From an uncultured Lachnospiraceae bacterium (lineage in GTDB: Bacteria > Bacillota > Clostridia > Lachnospirales > Lachnospiraceae): a stretch of DNA of 64,000 bases. Each line of letters opens with the position of its first letter. Within the stretch, counting starts at the first letter, position 1. Positions 1-9,134 of this stretch are shown piece by piece. The notes under the pieces were generated by a model that had not been told where the DNA came from, ran no database searches, and worked only from the letters and a program-made list of their open reading frames with translations. Location of the stretch: contig CAJUNP010000007.1 in NCBI GenBank assembly GCA_910587935.1, forward strand, positions 31,835 through 95,834, given 5' to 3'. The position numbers and the translations under genes are program-made.

Positions 1-1
1 C

Positions 2-1054
2 GGACAAAAAGCCGATTCCGGCCGGATTACGGCCAGCCGTAACGAAGACAGTCCCATGGAAATTCTGGACGTCCAAATCCGTGACGACATAATCTACCAC
101 AAGACTGCTGCCGGACTGCCCGCTGGCACGGTAGTCACAGGACAGGTAAACTGGCAAAAACGTTTTGACTTCATGCAGCAGCATACCGGAGAACATCTGC
201 TCAGCGGTCTGGTTCATACATATTACGGATTCCGCAACGTGGGATTTCACCTTGGCGAAGAAGAAGTGACCCTTGATTTTGACGGTATTTTAACGCTTGA
301 GCAGCTTCGCGTCCTCGAACAGGAAGTAAACCGCGCCATTGCTTTGAATCTTCCCGTCCTGATCCGCTATCCTTCCAATGAGGAGCTGGCCTGCCTGGAG
401 TACAGGAGTAAAATAGAAATCCTGGGCGCCGTGCGGATTGTTGAAATTCCCGGTTACGACGTGTGCGCCTGCTGCGCCCCCCACGTGGACTTTACAGGGC
501 AGATCGGCCTGCTGAAAGTAACCGGCGTACAAAAACACCGGGGAGGCGTACGGATCAATATCCTGTGCGGAACCCGCGCTCTGCAGGATTATACACAGAA
601 ACAGAACAGCGTTTCCTCCATTTCCGTACAGCTTTCCGCAAAACCGGAAATGATTGCCGATGCGGTAGCCCGATTAAAAGAAGAAAATCTGCGTCAGAAA
701 AATCGGATGATTGCGCTGCAGCAGCAGTTCTTACAGTTGCAGCTTTCCCAAGTTCCGGTGGAACAGGAAGATGTTGTTTTATTTTTTGACGACCTGGATA
801 CCCCGGCCATGCGCGATACCGTAAACACGCTGTGCGAAACCCATCCCGGATACTGCGCCGTTTTCACCGGAAACGATACGGACGGATACCAGTATATTCT
901 TGGAAGCCTTCACCAAAACTGCAGGGAGGCCGCCGCGCTGCTTTCCGAAAAACTTGGCGCTAAAGGCGGCGGTTCGGAACGAATGGTTCAGGGAAGGCTT
1001 AAGGCTTCAAGAGAAAAAATCAGAGCTTTAAATCTGCAAACGCCCATGGATTAA
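2..1054 (+). CDS. AlaX-type alanyl-tRNA editing protein (5' end outside window)
   Basis: Free-standing relative of the alanyl-tRNA synthetase editing domain; the family hydrolyses Ser- or Gly-tRNA(Ala) in the cytoplasm. The frame is open to the left edge, and the residues before the ATG at base 56 read GQKADSGRI, which fits the conserved GGGQ.ADTG segment, so that ATG is internal and the true start is outside the window. Zinc-ligand motifs are visible as HTGEH (43 residues after the base-56 ATG) and CCAPH. A charged helical stretch and a C-terminal DHHA1-type glycine motif, AKGGGSERMVQG, follow, marking the long AlaX form. It ends tail-to-tail with purL. Only the length and N-terminus are uncertain. 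Confidence 0.9.
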   Translation, partial: GQKADSGRITASRNEDSPMEILDVQIRDDIIYHKTAAGLPAGTVVTGQVNWQKRFDFMQQHTGEHLLSGLVHTYYGFRNVGFHLGEEEVTLDFDGILTLEQLRVLEQEVNRAIALNLPVLIRYPSNEELACLEYRSKIEILGAVRIVEIPGYDVCACCAPHVDFTGQIGLLKVTGVQKHRGGVRINILCGTRALQDYTQKQNSVSSISVQLSAKPEMIADAVARLKEENLRQKNRMIALQQQFLQLQLSQVPVEQEDVVLFFDDLDTPAMRDTVNTLCETHPGYCAVFTGNDTDGYQYILGSLHQNCREAAALLSEKLGAKGGGSERMVQGRLKASREKIRALNLQTPMD

Positions 1055-1192
1055 ATATTTCGGTTAAAACCACATAAAGTCATAAACCTGTGGGAAGGCA
1101 TAGGAAACTTTTTGTATTTAAGAATTACAATGACCTCAAAACAGAATGTTACTCCCATTTCAAGGTCATCAAAACGTACTTTATTCTCTTTT

Positions 1193-4100
1193 TTACCTGA
1201 AATACCCAACTCCGGATTCAAACACCTTCAAATCCTGTTCACCGTAAATATTCACGGCTACGCCCGTATCCCGTCTCTCCACATGCGCCATCTTTCCAAA
1301 GCATCTGCCGTCCGGCGACGTAATTCCTTCGATTGCACAGTAAGAACCATTTACGTTCCATTCCTCATCCATGGAGACATTCCCGTTAAAATCCGCATAT
1401 TGGGTCGCCACCTGGCCGTTGGCAAACAGTTTGTCAATCCATTCTTTGGGCGCCACAAAACGTCCTTCCCCATGAGAAGCCGGCGTTACATAAACACCTC
1501 CGGGCTCCGCCCCCGCAAGCCAGGGCGATTTGTTGGAAACCACCTTGGTATAAACCATACGTGAAATATGCCGATTGATTGTATTAAACGTCAGAGTCGG
1601 CGAATCTTCCTTCTGCCCTGTAATCTCTCCGTAAGGAACAAGCCCCAGTTTAATTAACGCCTGAAAACCGTTGCAGATTCCCAGCGCAAGACCGTCCCTC
1701 TCATGTAAAAGCTTTGTCACGGCCTCTTTGATCTTTTCATTCTGAAATGCCGTCGCAAAGAACTTGGCGCTCCCGTCCGGCTCGTCGCCTGCGGAAAATC
1801 CTCCGGGAAACATAATAATCTGCGCTTCTCCGATCGCTTTTTCAAAAACCTCTACGGATTCCCGGATATCCTGCGCGCTCAAATTCCTGAACACTTTGGT
1901 AACAACTCTGGCTCCCGCCCGTTCAAAGGCTTTGGCACTGTCGTATTCACAGTTGGTTCCGGGAAATACCGGTATAAATACGGTCGGTCTGGCCACCTTA
2001 TTTTTGCAGACATAAACCCTGTCAGTCCGGTAATATTCCGATACGACAGGCTCCGTCCCTTTTTCCGCTTTGGTGGGAAATACCTTTTCCAGTTTTGAAG
2101 TCCACGCCTCAAGAGCTTCCTTCATGGAAATCGTAACGTCTCCAAAAATAAAAGAAGGAGTATCCGTAACGCTTCCAATCAAAATATAGTCTATCTCCCG
2201 CTCGTCCAGAAGAGCCAGCTTATCCTCCGGTACTTCCGCAAGAATATTACCCAGGCCGTTTGCAAACAATACATGCGCGTCGAGGCCTTCCTCCACCGCA
2301 ACCCCAAGCTGATTGCCAAACGCCATTTTGGAAACCGCCGCCGCCACGCCTTTAGAATCCAGCGCATACGCGGAAACAATCGCTTTTTCTTTCATGAGCC
2401 GCCCAATATTATCATAAAGCTCCATGACTTTTTCATACATGGGAATGTCGTAATCATCTTTTTCAATTTCAAAGCAAACCAGTCTGTTCCCTGCCGTCTT
2501 CAGCTCCGGCGTTACGATATCTCCGTTTTTCGCCACATCCACCGCAAAAGATACCAGCGTAGGCGGAACGTCCAGATCATTAAAGGTGCCGGACATACTG
2601 TCTTTTCCTCCAATAGAGGGAAGTCCGAAACCGATCTGCGCGTCAAAAGCGCCGAGCAGCGCCGCAAAAGGCTGGCTCCAACGGCTCGGATCGGATGTCA
2701 TCCTGCGGAAATATTCCTGGAAAGTAAAACGAATCCTGCGGTAATCTCCGCCGCCCGCCACAATCTTTGCCATGGATTCCGTTACCGCATAAACCGCGCC
2801 GTGATAAGGACTCCAGGAAGACAGATACGGGTCAAAACCATAACTCATCATGGTCACCGCGTCGGTTTTCCCCTTTAACACGGGAAGCTTCGCCGTCATG
2901 GACTGGGTCTCGGTGAGCTGGTATCTGCCCCCATAAGGCATAGTCACCGTAGCCGCGCCGATTGAGGAATCAAACATCTCCACCAGCCCCTTCTGGGAAC
3001 ACACATTCAAATCCTGCAGGGTAGAAATCCATGCTTTCTTAACATCTTCCTGCTTTAAAGCCTCTTCCACGGCAGGAATCGCATACCGCTCAAAATAATT
3101 ATCTTCTTTCGAAGGAATATCGACTTTTACTTTTGTTTCCTGATGCGCGCCGTTAGTATCCAGAAATGCCCGGGAAAGATTGACAATTTCCTTTCCTCTC
3201 CATTTTAATACCAGGCGGGGTTCCTGCGTTACTTCAGCCACCGGAATCGCCTCCAGATTTTCCTCTGCCGCAAAAGCCAGAAAACGCTGCGCGTCCGCAG
3301 GCGCAACCACTACTGCCATACGTTCCTGAGATTCGGAAATTGCCAGTTCCGTTCCGTCAAGACCCGCATACTTTTTGGGAACCTTATCCAGGTCTACCGC
3401 CAGTCCGTCCGCCAGCTCACCGATTGCAACGGATACGCCGCCGGCGCCGAAATCGTTACATTTTTTAATCAGTCGGCTTACTTCTTCCCTGCGGAACAAT
3501 CTCTGAATTTTGCGCTCGGTAGGCGCATTGCCCTTCTGCACTTCCGCGCCGCAGGTTTCGATGGAAGCCTCCGTATGTACTTTAGAAGACCCGGTAGCTC
3601 CTCCGCAGCCGTCCCTTCCGGTGCGTCCGCCAAGCAGAATAATAATATCTCCGGGATCGGAATTCTCACGAATTACATTTTTTCTGGGAGCCGCTCCCAT
3701 AACCGCCCCGATCTCCATACGTTTCGCCACGTAACCGGGATGATAAATTTCCTTAACAAGTCCCGTCGCCAGACCGATCTGATTACCGTAGGAGGAATAA
3801 CCGTCCGCCGCGCCGCGGACCAGTTTTTTCTGAGACAGCTTTCCTTTCAGCGTATCCGCCACGGGAACCGTAGGATCCGCCGCGCCCGTTACACGCATCG
3901 CCTGATACACATAGCCCCGCCCGGAAAGAGGATCGCGGATCGCGCCCCCAAGACAGGTTGCCGCACCGCCGAAAGGCTCAATCTCGGTAGGATGGTTATG
4001 GGTTTCGTTTTTAAAAAATACAAGCCACTCTTCCGTCTCCACACGGTCGCCGTAATCCATCTCCACCGGAACAATCACGGAGCAGGCGTTAATTTCATCC

Positions 4101-4993
4101 GAAACCTCCATGTCCTCCAGTTTTCCCTCTTTTTTCAGCTTGCGCATAGCCATCAGCGCCAAATCCATCAGGCAGATAAACTTATCCTTTCTGCCTTTAA
4201 AAATTTCTTCTCTCGTATCCAGATAAATCTGGTAGGTGGTCTCCAAAGGCGTCCTGTAATACCCCTCGCCAAACTCCACATCCGTAAGCTCCGTAGAAAA
4301 AGTAGTGTGACGGCAGTGATCGGACCAGTAAGTATCCAGAACCCGGATTTCCGTCATGGTGGGGTCCCGGCGTTCCTCGTCGCGGTAATAATTGCGGATA
4401 TGCAGAAAATCCTTAAAGGTCATGGCAAGAGACAGGGAATCATACAATTCCTCAAGCTTCGTTTCTTCCATCCGTGCAAATCCTTCAAAGCTGTTTACAT
4501 CCGCAGGCTCATCAAATTCCGTCACCAGAGTCTCCGGCTTCACCATATCCGTCTCTCTCGAATCCACCGGATTAATGCAGTAAGCTTTAATTCTGTCAAA
4601 TTCCTCCCCGCTTACGCCGCCGGTAATAATATATGTCACCGCCGTCTTAATAACGGGTTCTTCCTCTTCATTCAGAAACTTAACGCACTGTACTGCGGAA
4701 TCCGCTCTCTGGTCAAACTGCCCGGGCAGATATTCTACGCCGAATACCCTGCCGCCTTCCGGAACGGGAAGCGTCTCCCTGTAACACAAATCTACCGGCG
4801 GCTCTGAAAACACCGTATTCAGCGCTGCCTCAAAGGTCTCGTCCGACAGACGCTCCACATCATACCGGATCAGAACCCGCACATCTTCGATTCCTTCTAT
4901 TCCAAGATAATTCTTTAACTCTTCCTTCAGTTCCTTCGCCTTTACCGCAAAAGGTTCCTTTTTCTCCACATAGATCCGCTTTACGCCCGCCAT
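1193..4993 (-). CDS. purL: Phosphoribosylformylglycinamidine synthase, single-chain form
   Basis: Converts FGAR, glutamine and ATP to FGAM in de novo purine synthesis. At 1266 residues it is the long single-chain enzyme with a PurS-like N-terminus, two PurM-like ATP-binding halves and a C-terminal class I glutamine amidotransferase. The amidotransferase part shows FPGTNCEYDS, the nucleophile in GICNGFQ (about residue 1106) and the His/Glu of SHGEGRF (about residue 1172). KNETHNHPTEIEPFGGAATC marks the first synthetase half. The ATG at 4993 has GGAGG seven bases upstream. A TetR gene ends 32 bases upstream on the same strand, so cotranscription is possible. No purine riboswitch or other pur gene is visible nearby. 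Confidence 0.97.
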   Translation of the reverse strand: MAGVKRIYVEKKEPFAVKAKELKEELKNYLGIEGIEDVRVLIRYDVERLSDETFEAALNTVFSEPPVDLCYRETLPVPEGGRVFGVEYLPGQFDQRADSAVQCVKFLNEEEEPVIKTAVTYIITGGVSGEEFDRIKAYCINPVDSRETDMVKPETLVTEFDEPADVNSFEGFARMEETKLEELYDSLSLAMTFKDFLHIRNYYRDEERRDPTMTEIRVLDTYWSDHCRHTTFSTELTDVEFGEGYYRTPLETTYQIYLDTREEIFKGRKDKFICLMDLALMAMRKLKKEGKLEDMEVSDEINACSVIVPVEMDYGDRVETEEWLVFFKNETHNHPTEIEPFGGAATCLGGAIRDPLSGRGYVYQAMRVTGAADPTVPVADTLKGKLSQKKLVRGAADGYSSYGNQIGLATGLVKEIYHPGYVAKRMEIGAVMGAAPRKNVIRENSDPGDIIILLGGRTGRDGCGGATGSSKVHTEASIETCGAEVQKGNAPTERKIQRLFRREEVSRLIKKCNDFGAGGVSVAIGELADGLAVDLDKVPKKYAGLDGTELAISESQERMAVVVAPADAQRFLAFAAEENLEAIPVAEVTQEPRLVLKWRGKEIVNLSRAFLDTNGAHQETKVKVDIPSKEDNYFERYAIPAVEEALKQEDVKKAWISTLQDLNVCSQKGLVEMFDSSIGAATVTMPYGGRYQLTETQSMTAKLPVLKGKTDAVTMMSYGFDPYLSSWSPYHGAVYAVTESMAKIVAGGGDYRRIRFTFQEYFRRMTSDPSRWSQPFAALLGAFDAQIGFGLPSIGGKDSMSGTFNDLDVPPTLVSFAVDVAKNGDIVTPELKTAGNRLVCFEIEKDDYDIPMYEKVMELYDNIGRLMKEKAIVSAYALDSKGVAAAVSKMAFGNQLGVAVEEGLDAHVLFANGLGNILAEVPEDKLALLDEREIDYILIGSVTDTPSFIFGDVTISMKEALEAWTSKLEKVFPTKAEKGTEPVVSEYYRTDRVYVCKNKVARPTVFIPVFPGTNCEYDSAKAFERAGARVVTKVFRNLSAQDIRESVEVFEKAIGEAQIIMFPGGFSAGDEPDGSAKFFATAFQNEKIKEAVTKLLHERDGLALGICNGFQALIKLGLVPYGEITGQKEDSPTLTFNTINRHISRMVYTKVVSNKSPWLAGAEPGGVYVTPASHGEGRFVAPKEWIDKLFANGQVATQYADFNGNVSMDEEWNVNGSYCAIEGITSPDGRCFGKMAHVERRDTGVAVNIYGEQDLKVFESGVGYFR

Positions 4994-5025
4994 GCCGCTT
5001 CCTCCAATTTTAGCTCTTTCAGCCT

Positions 5026-5610
5026 TTATTCTTCAACTGTCAGTCCTTTTAAAAGATATAACAGTTCCTTATCTACCGTATCCTGCGTAATGCCGATGGT
5101 CTGGGATGAAATTTTCAGACCTTCCAGCACAAACATTATATTCCTCGCCGTGCCCAGAGAATCTTCGCAGTAAAATTCTCCGCTTTCCACACCGGCCTCA
5201 ATCAGCTTCTGGATGATCTTCACCGCAGAATCAAACTGTTTTTTTAAAATATTGTCTTTTCTTGAAATGTCTTCCGAAAAATGAAATTCATAGGTAGCCA
5301 TTGTCAGGTTGTTCTTTTTACGGAGCAGTTCTTTTTTCTGTTCTTTTAAAAACAGCGCGAGAATATCCGCCGCCGTCGCATCATCCGGAATATTATTGGA
5401 AAAAACGTCGTCGGCCTCGGAAGCTTCAAGCTGCAAAACTTCCTGAAAAATTTCTCTGGTACTTCCAAAATAAAGATACAGACCGCCGCGGCTGATATCG
5501 CATGCTTCCACGATGTCCTTCATGGTCACGTTCTTAAATCCCTTTTCAATAAAAACCTTTCTTGCGGTCTCCAATATGTACTTTTTTTTCTGTTCCGATT
5601 TATCACTCAT
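5026..5610 (-). CDS. TetR/AcrR-family transcriptional regulator
   Basis: 194-residue DNA-binding regulator. The N-terminal helix-turn-helix is clear (ARKVFIEKGFKNVTMKDIVE, then CDISRGGLYLYF); the C-terminal ligand/dimer domain is not assigned to a subfamily. The frame is open further upstream to 5742, but the ATG at 5610 is preceded by AGGAG with seven bases of spacing and begins the usual TetR N-terminus, so I use it. It sits between an unknown gene and purL, all leftward. The ligand and targets cannot be told from sequence; purL or its own operon are only candidates by position. Confidence 0.9.
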   Translation of the reverse strand: MSDKSEQKKKYILETARKVFIEKGFKNVTMKDIVEACDISRGGLYLYFGSTREIFQEVLQLEASEADDVFSNNIPDDATAADILALFLKEQKKELLRKKNNLTMATYEFHFSEDISRKDNILKKQFDSAVKIIQKLIEAGVESGEFYCEDSLGTARNIMFVLEGLKISSQTIGITQDTVDKELLYLLKGLTVEE

Positions 5611-5651
5611 ATAAGAACTCCTAACTCCTATGGCCTTCCCTGCTCCCGCCT

Positions 5652-6158
5652 CTAATTCGGACGCTTGTCCCAATAATCCAGTACGACTTTCATACGCAGA
5701 AAGATTTGCAGATAAATTCCCTCCTGCACCGCCTGATTCCACAGGTTGCCTTTCGTCATGCCTCCAAGCGTATAACGGGACAGAATCCCTTCCAATATAT
5801 CAATGTCATAAAGAGTGGATTTTTCTATGATGCGCAGTTCATCCTGCGGAGTCTTCAATCGGTTCCGGCTATAAACATACGCATAATTATAATTCATCAG
5901 TTCCGACCCCGATAACTGGTTCACAAAACTTAACAGAGTCGAATCATATACGGGAAACGCTATGGAATTCTCTCCGATTCCCTGCCCGCCGTACATGGAA
6001 TTAACCCTGCTTCCCGATACCTTTTCCAGCCATGGAATATAGGTAAAAAACGGTTCCACCAGCTTTGTGTACTTTTCAATTATTTCTTCTCTGGATAAAT
6101 TATCTGATAACACTTTCATGCCTCCCTGATCCTGATTCTTTCCTGCAGTTTTTGACAT
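5652..6158 (-). CDS. Conserved-looking hypothetical protein
   Basis: I do not recognise this 168-residue protein. It has no clear signal peptide, membrane segment or cofactor motif; aromatic- and Tyr/Asn-rich stretches (ELMNYNYAYVYSRNR) suggest a soluble alpha/beta or helical protein. No good Shine-Dalgarno site precedes the ATG at 6158; an ATG 13 codons in has GGGAGG, but only one base away. It opens the leftward TetR-purL stretch, 41 bases before the TetR start, and is divergent from the MFS transporter gene. Being next to TetR, it could be the regulated partner, but this is only inference. Confidence 0.7.
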   Translation of the reverse strand: MSKTAGKNQDQGGMKVLSDNLSREEIIEKYTKLVEPFFTYIPWLEKVSGSRVNSMYGGQGIGENSIAFPVYDSTLLSFVNQLSGSELMNYNYAYVYSRNRLKTPQDELRIIEKSTLYDIDILEGILSRYTLGGMTKGNLWNQAVQEGIYLQIFLRMKVVLDYWDKRPN

Positions 6159-6259
6159 GCATATACAATCATTCTATCATATTTTTTCAAAAAGTACAGG
6201 GAGAATAAATAAAAAACTATGATTTCGACTACTTTTTTCGGCAAATTCCCTGAATACGC

Positions 6260-6287
6260 TTGAAAATTATTTTTTTTCCTCTATAAT
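6260..6287 (+). promoter_or_regulatory. Sigma-A-type promoter for the MFS gene
   Basis: TTGAAA at 6260-6265 and TATAAT at 6282-6287 are separated by 16 bases, 40 bases upstream of the ATG. A perfect AT palindrome, AATTTATATATAAATT, lies just after the -10 and could bind a regulator, or may only reflect AT richness. Confidence 0.7.
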
Positions 6288-6327
6288 TAATTTATATATA
6301 AATTATACATAGAAAGCGAGATGTTTT

Positions 6328-7539
6328 ATGAAAAAATTAGCTTCCAACAAATGGGTCCGGGCTGCAATCCCGGCACTTTTATTGCACTGCAGCATCGGTA
6401 CGGTATACTGCTGGTCTTTAATTAAACAGAATATTGCCAATTATATCGGCAGTACCCCCGGCCAGGTGGAATGGGCGTTCAGCCTTGCCATCTTTTTCCT
6501 TGGCATGTCCGCTGCTTTTGCCGGCGGTATTGTGGAAAAAGACATCCACAAATCTTCCCTGATCGCAACCTTCTGCTTTGCGATCGGTCTGGCAGGCACG
6601 GGCTTATGCGTATACTTCCGTTCCCTGATCGGTATCTACTTTTTCTATGGCGTCGTGATGGGAATCGGCCTGGGACTGGGTTATCTCTCCCCTGTCAAGA
6701 CGCTGATGCTGTGGTTCAGTGAGCAAAAAGGCCTGGCAACCGGTCTGGCGGTAGCGGGCTTCGGTCTTGCAAAGGTTATTGCCAGTCCCATTATGACGGC
6801 ACTGATCGGCTCCGTAGGTATCGTAAACATGTTCTATGTACTGGCGGTACTTTACTTTGTCATGATGTTCCTGGGACACCTTCTTCTGAAAAAGCCGGAA
6901 GGCTGGCACGAAAATACCGGCAAGTCCTCCTTTAAAGCGGGCAGCATACTCAAAAACCCGACTTTTATCGGTATCTGGCTGATGTTCTACATTAACATTA
7001 CCTGCGGCCTTGCTTTAATCTCCCAGGAAAAAGATATTTTAAAGGCTATGGGCGTTTCCCTCGCCGTTATCAGTATTGTATCCTCCGTAACCGCCGTATT
7101 TAACGCGGGCGGCCGTCTTGGTTATTCCGCCGTTGCTGACAAGCTGAAAGACCGCAATACCATCTATAAAGTAATTTTTGTATCTTCCATCGCCCTTACG
7201 CTGGTAACGATTCTTACAAACGGCATTAACGGAGGTATCGTACCTCTTGCCATCGTGCTGCTTTGCGTCATCAATGCCGGATACGGCGGCGGGTTCAGCA
7301 ACCTTCCCACGCTTTTGTCCGACAAATTCGGCATGGGAGATATCAGTAAAATTCACGGGCTGGCGCTTTCCGCATGGGCCTTTGCCGGTTTGTCCGGGAA
7401 CCAGTTAAGCGCGTTTATCGTATCCAAAACGTCCTCTTATAATAACGTTTTATATGTAACGACTGTTTTGTATGTGGTAGCGTTAATTATCAGCTTTGTG
7501 CTGGTAAGACCTTCAAAAAAGACTGATTCAGATAAATAA
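6328..7539 (+). CDS. OFA-family MFS transporter (oxalate/formate antiporter-like)
   Basis: 403-residue, 12-helix major facilitator. The first segment (SIGTVYCWSLIKQNI) and the loop GLGLGYLSPVKTLMLWF followed by KGLATGLAVAGFG are typical of the OFA (TC 2.A.1.11) carboxylate transporter family; the substrate could be oxalate, formate or another small organic acid. It appears to be a single-gene unit with its own promoter. No oxalate decarboxylation genes are nearby, so calling it an oxalate carrier would be unsafe. Confidence 0.88.
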   Translation: MKKLASNKWVRAAIPALLLHCSIGTVYCWSLIKQNIANYIGSTPGQVEWAFSLAIFFLGMSAAFAGGIVEKDIHKSSLIATFCFAIGLAGTGLCVYFRSLIGIYFFYGVVMGIGLGLGYLSPVKTLMLWFSEQKGLATGLAVAGFGLAKVIASPIMTALIGSVGIVNMFYVLAVLYFVMMFLGHLLLKKPEGWHENTGKSSFKAGSILKNPTFIGIWLMFYINITCGLALISQEKDILKAMGVSLAVISIVSSVTAVFNAGGRLGYSAVADKLKDRNTIYKVIFVSSIALTLVTILTNGINGGIVPLAIVLLCVINAGYGGGFSNLPTLLSDKFGMGDISKIHGLALSAWAFAGLSGNQLSAFIVSKTSSYNNVLYVTTVLYVVALIISFVLVRPSKKTDSDK

Positions 7540-7580
7540 GCTGATTTTTAGAAATATTGTTTTCAAATTAAGCAAAATAT

Positions 7581-7609
7581 TTGTAGATTTATCCGGAATC
7601 CTGTAATAT
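7581..7609 (+). promoter_or_regulatory. Predicted promoter in the MFS-HD gene gap
   Basis: TTGTAG (7581-7586), a 17-base spacer and TAATAT (7604-7609), preceded by TG. It would start a transcript near 7616 that stops at the hairpin at 7690-7709, before any ORF. Confidence 0.5.
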
Positions 7610-7615
7610 ACTAGA

Positions 7616-7716
7616 GAAGTCTTAACGGAGACGTTAGGATTGCTAATTAGCAAAATTCCGGAAGAATTCCCCTTTTACACAATCGGAAACCCCGAAGGCA
7701 ACTTCGGGGTTTTTGA
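7616..7716 (+). ncRNA. Candidate small RNA of about 100 nt
   Basis: The stretch between a promoter-like sequence and a strong terminator holds no ORF with a ribosome-binding site. It contains a short hairpin (TAACG-GAGA-CGTTA, 7623-7636), a perfect 12-base palindrome TGCTAATTAGCA (7641-7652), a second inverted element TTCCGGAA and the terminator stem. It could also be just the 3' UTR of the MFS gene. I cannot match it to a known RNA family. Confidence 0.35.
7687..7715 (+). terminator. Strong intrinsic terminator
   Basis: CCCCGAAG (7690-7697), loop GCAA, CTTCGGGG (7702-7709), then a T tract. Perfect 8-bp GC-rich stem extended by A-T pairs. Confidence 0.9.
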
Positions 7717-7782
7717 TTTGTGTTTTTATTGTTTTTTTGATATAATTCAATTTAAAATATATACCAGACGGAGGTAACAGAC

Positions 7783-8376
7783 ATGATGACGCCAATCACA
7801 AGACAGGAAGCGCTGTCCCTATTACAGAAATACAACAAAGAACCGTTTCATCTGCTGCACGCTTATACGGTAGAGGGAGTTATGAAATGGTTCTCTTCTT
7901 TTCTGGGATATGAACAAGACCAGGAATATTGGGCCCTGACGGGACTCCTGCACGATGTGGATTTTGAAATGTATCCGGAAGAACATTGTAAAAAAGCGCC
8001 GCAGCTTCTGGAAGAAATCCATGCCGGTGAAGAACTGACCCATTCGGTCTGCAGCCACGGTTACGGATTATGCTGCGACATAAAACCCGAGCATGAAATG
8101 GAAAAGGTGCTTTTTGCCGCCGACGAACTGACCGGCCTGATCGGCGCAGCCGTTAAAATGCGGCCTTCAAAAAGCGTTATGGACCTGGAAGTTTCCAGTC
8201 TGAAAAAGAAATTTAAGGATAAAAAATTTGCTGCCGGATGCTCCCGCGACGTAATCCGCCAGGGCGCCGAACTGTTGGGGTGGGAATTGGACGTATTATT
8301 CGAACGCACCATAGAAGCCATGAAATCCTGCGAAGCGGACGTAAACGCGCAAATGGAGACAGTGCAGGGGGAATAA
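7783..8376 (+). CDS. HD-domain hydrolase
   Basis: 197-residue protein with an HD metal-dependent phosphohydrolase core: HAYTVEGVMKWF (first His), LLHDVDFE (the HD pair, about residue 50), the later histidines in ELTHSVCSHGYG and the Asp in FAADELTGLIG. The order matches the HDIG/HDOD-type fold seen in small uncharacterised bacterial hydrolases. The substrate is unknown; nucleotides or phosphate esters are typical. The start has GGAGG upstream; two ATGs are adjacent and the first is used. It ends directly against the tcdA stop codon. Confidence 0.85.
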   Translation: MMTPITRQEALSLLQKYNKEPFHLLHAYTVEGVMKWFSSFLGYEQDQEYWALTGLLHDVDFEMYPEEHCKKAPQLLEEIHAGEELTHSVCSHGYGLCCDIKPEHEMEKVLFAADELTGLIGAAVKMRPSKSVMDLEVSSLKKKFKDKKFAAGCSRDVIRQGAELLGWELDVLFERTIEAMKSCEADVNAQMETVQGE

Positions 8377-9099
8377 TTACCGGATCAAATCCTTAATAAC
8401 CTCTGATGCAAGAAGCAGACCGGCAGCCGGAGGTACAAAAGCCACAGACCCCGGAATGCTTCTTTTTCCATTGTTTTCATTCTCCTTCGGAAGCTTTTCC
8501 GCCGGCTCCAAAGGTTGTTCTTTCGAATAAACCACCTTTAACGCGGTTACATTTCTCTTCTTTAACTCCCGCCGCATCACCCTGGCCAGGGGACATACGG
8601 AAGTCTGATACAAATCCGCTACCTCCAGTCCGGCTGGATTCAGCTTATTCCCGGTTCCCATACAGCTGATCACGGGCGTACCCGCCTCTTTTGCCTGCAG
8701 AACCAGCTGAATCTTGGCCGTTACCGTATCGATGGCGTCTATTACATAAGAATACCGTGAAAAATCAAACAGCTCCTTATTGTCGGGCAGATAAAAACAG
8801 ATATGCGTTGTTACCGTACATTCCGGATTAATGTCAAGTATGCGTTCTTTCATGACCTCCGCCTTATAACGGCCTATCGTTTTGCCGGTTGCTATGATCT
8901 GCCTGTTCAGATTGGACACGGCAATTACGTCGTGATCGATCAGATCCATAGCTCCCACGCCGCTTCTGGCAAGCGCTTCCGCCGCATAACCGCCTACGCC
9001 GCCTATACCGAACAAAGCAACCCGCATTGTTTTCAACTTTTCCATTGCTTCTGCGCCAAGCAGCATTTCCGTTCTTGCAAACGCTTCCGATCTGTCCAT
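8377..9099 (-). CDS. tcdA: tRNA threonylcarbamoyladenosine dehydratase (ThiF/E1-like)
   Basis: E1-like enzyme that uses ATP to cyclise t6A37 of tRNA to ct6A. The N-terminus carries the Rossmann ATP-binding motif GIGGVGGYAAEALARSG and the following LIDHDVIAVSNLNRQI, characteristic of the TcdA/YgdL subgroup; CMGTGNKLNP and the SVCPLARVMRREL region also fit. Length (240) is normal. It is the last gene of the folate operon, 35 bases after folBK, and its stop codon directly abuts that of the HD gene on the other strand. Confidence 0.93.
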   Translation of the reverse strand: MDRSEAFARTEMLLGAEAMEKLKTMRVALFGIGGVGGYAAEALARSGVGAMDLIDHDVIAVSNLNRQIIATGKTIGRYKAEVMKERILDINPECTVTTHICFYLPDNKELFDFSRYSYVIDAIDTVTAKIQLVLQAKEAGTPVISCMGTGNKLNPAGLEVADLYQTSVCPLARVMRRELKKRNVTALKVVYSKEQPLEPAEKLPKENENNGKRSIPGSVAFVPPAAGLLLASEVIKDLIR

Positions 9100-9134
9100 C
9101 CCTGCTCCCGTCCCGTTTTACCTCTTTCCGAAAC

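Noticed and set aside
1128..1170. Stem ATGACCT/AGGTCAT between alaX and purL
   Set aside because: Long loop and no T tract on either strand, so I would not call it a terminator or riboswitch.
3575..4807. 410-codon open frame on the plus strand within purL
   Set aside because: Lies wholly opposite the well-supported purL; no recognisable domain or ribosome site and Arg/His-rich composition typical of antisense shadow frames.
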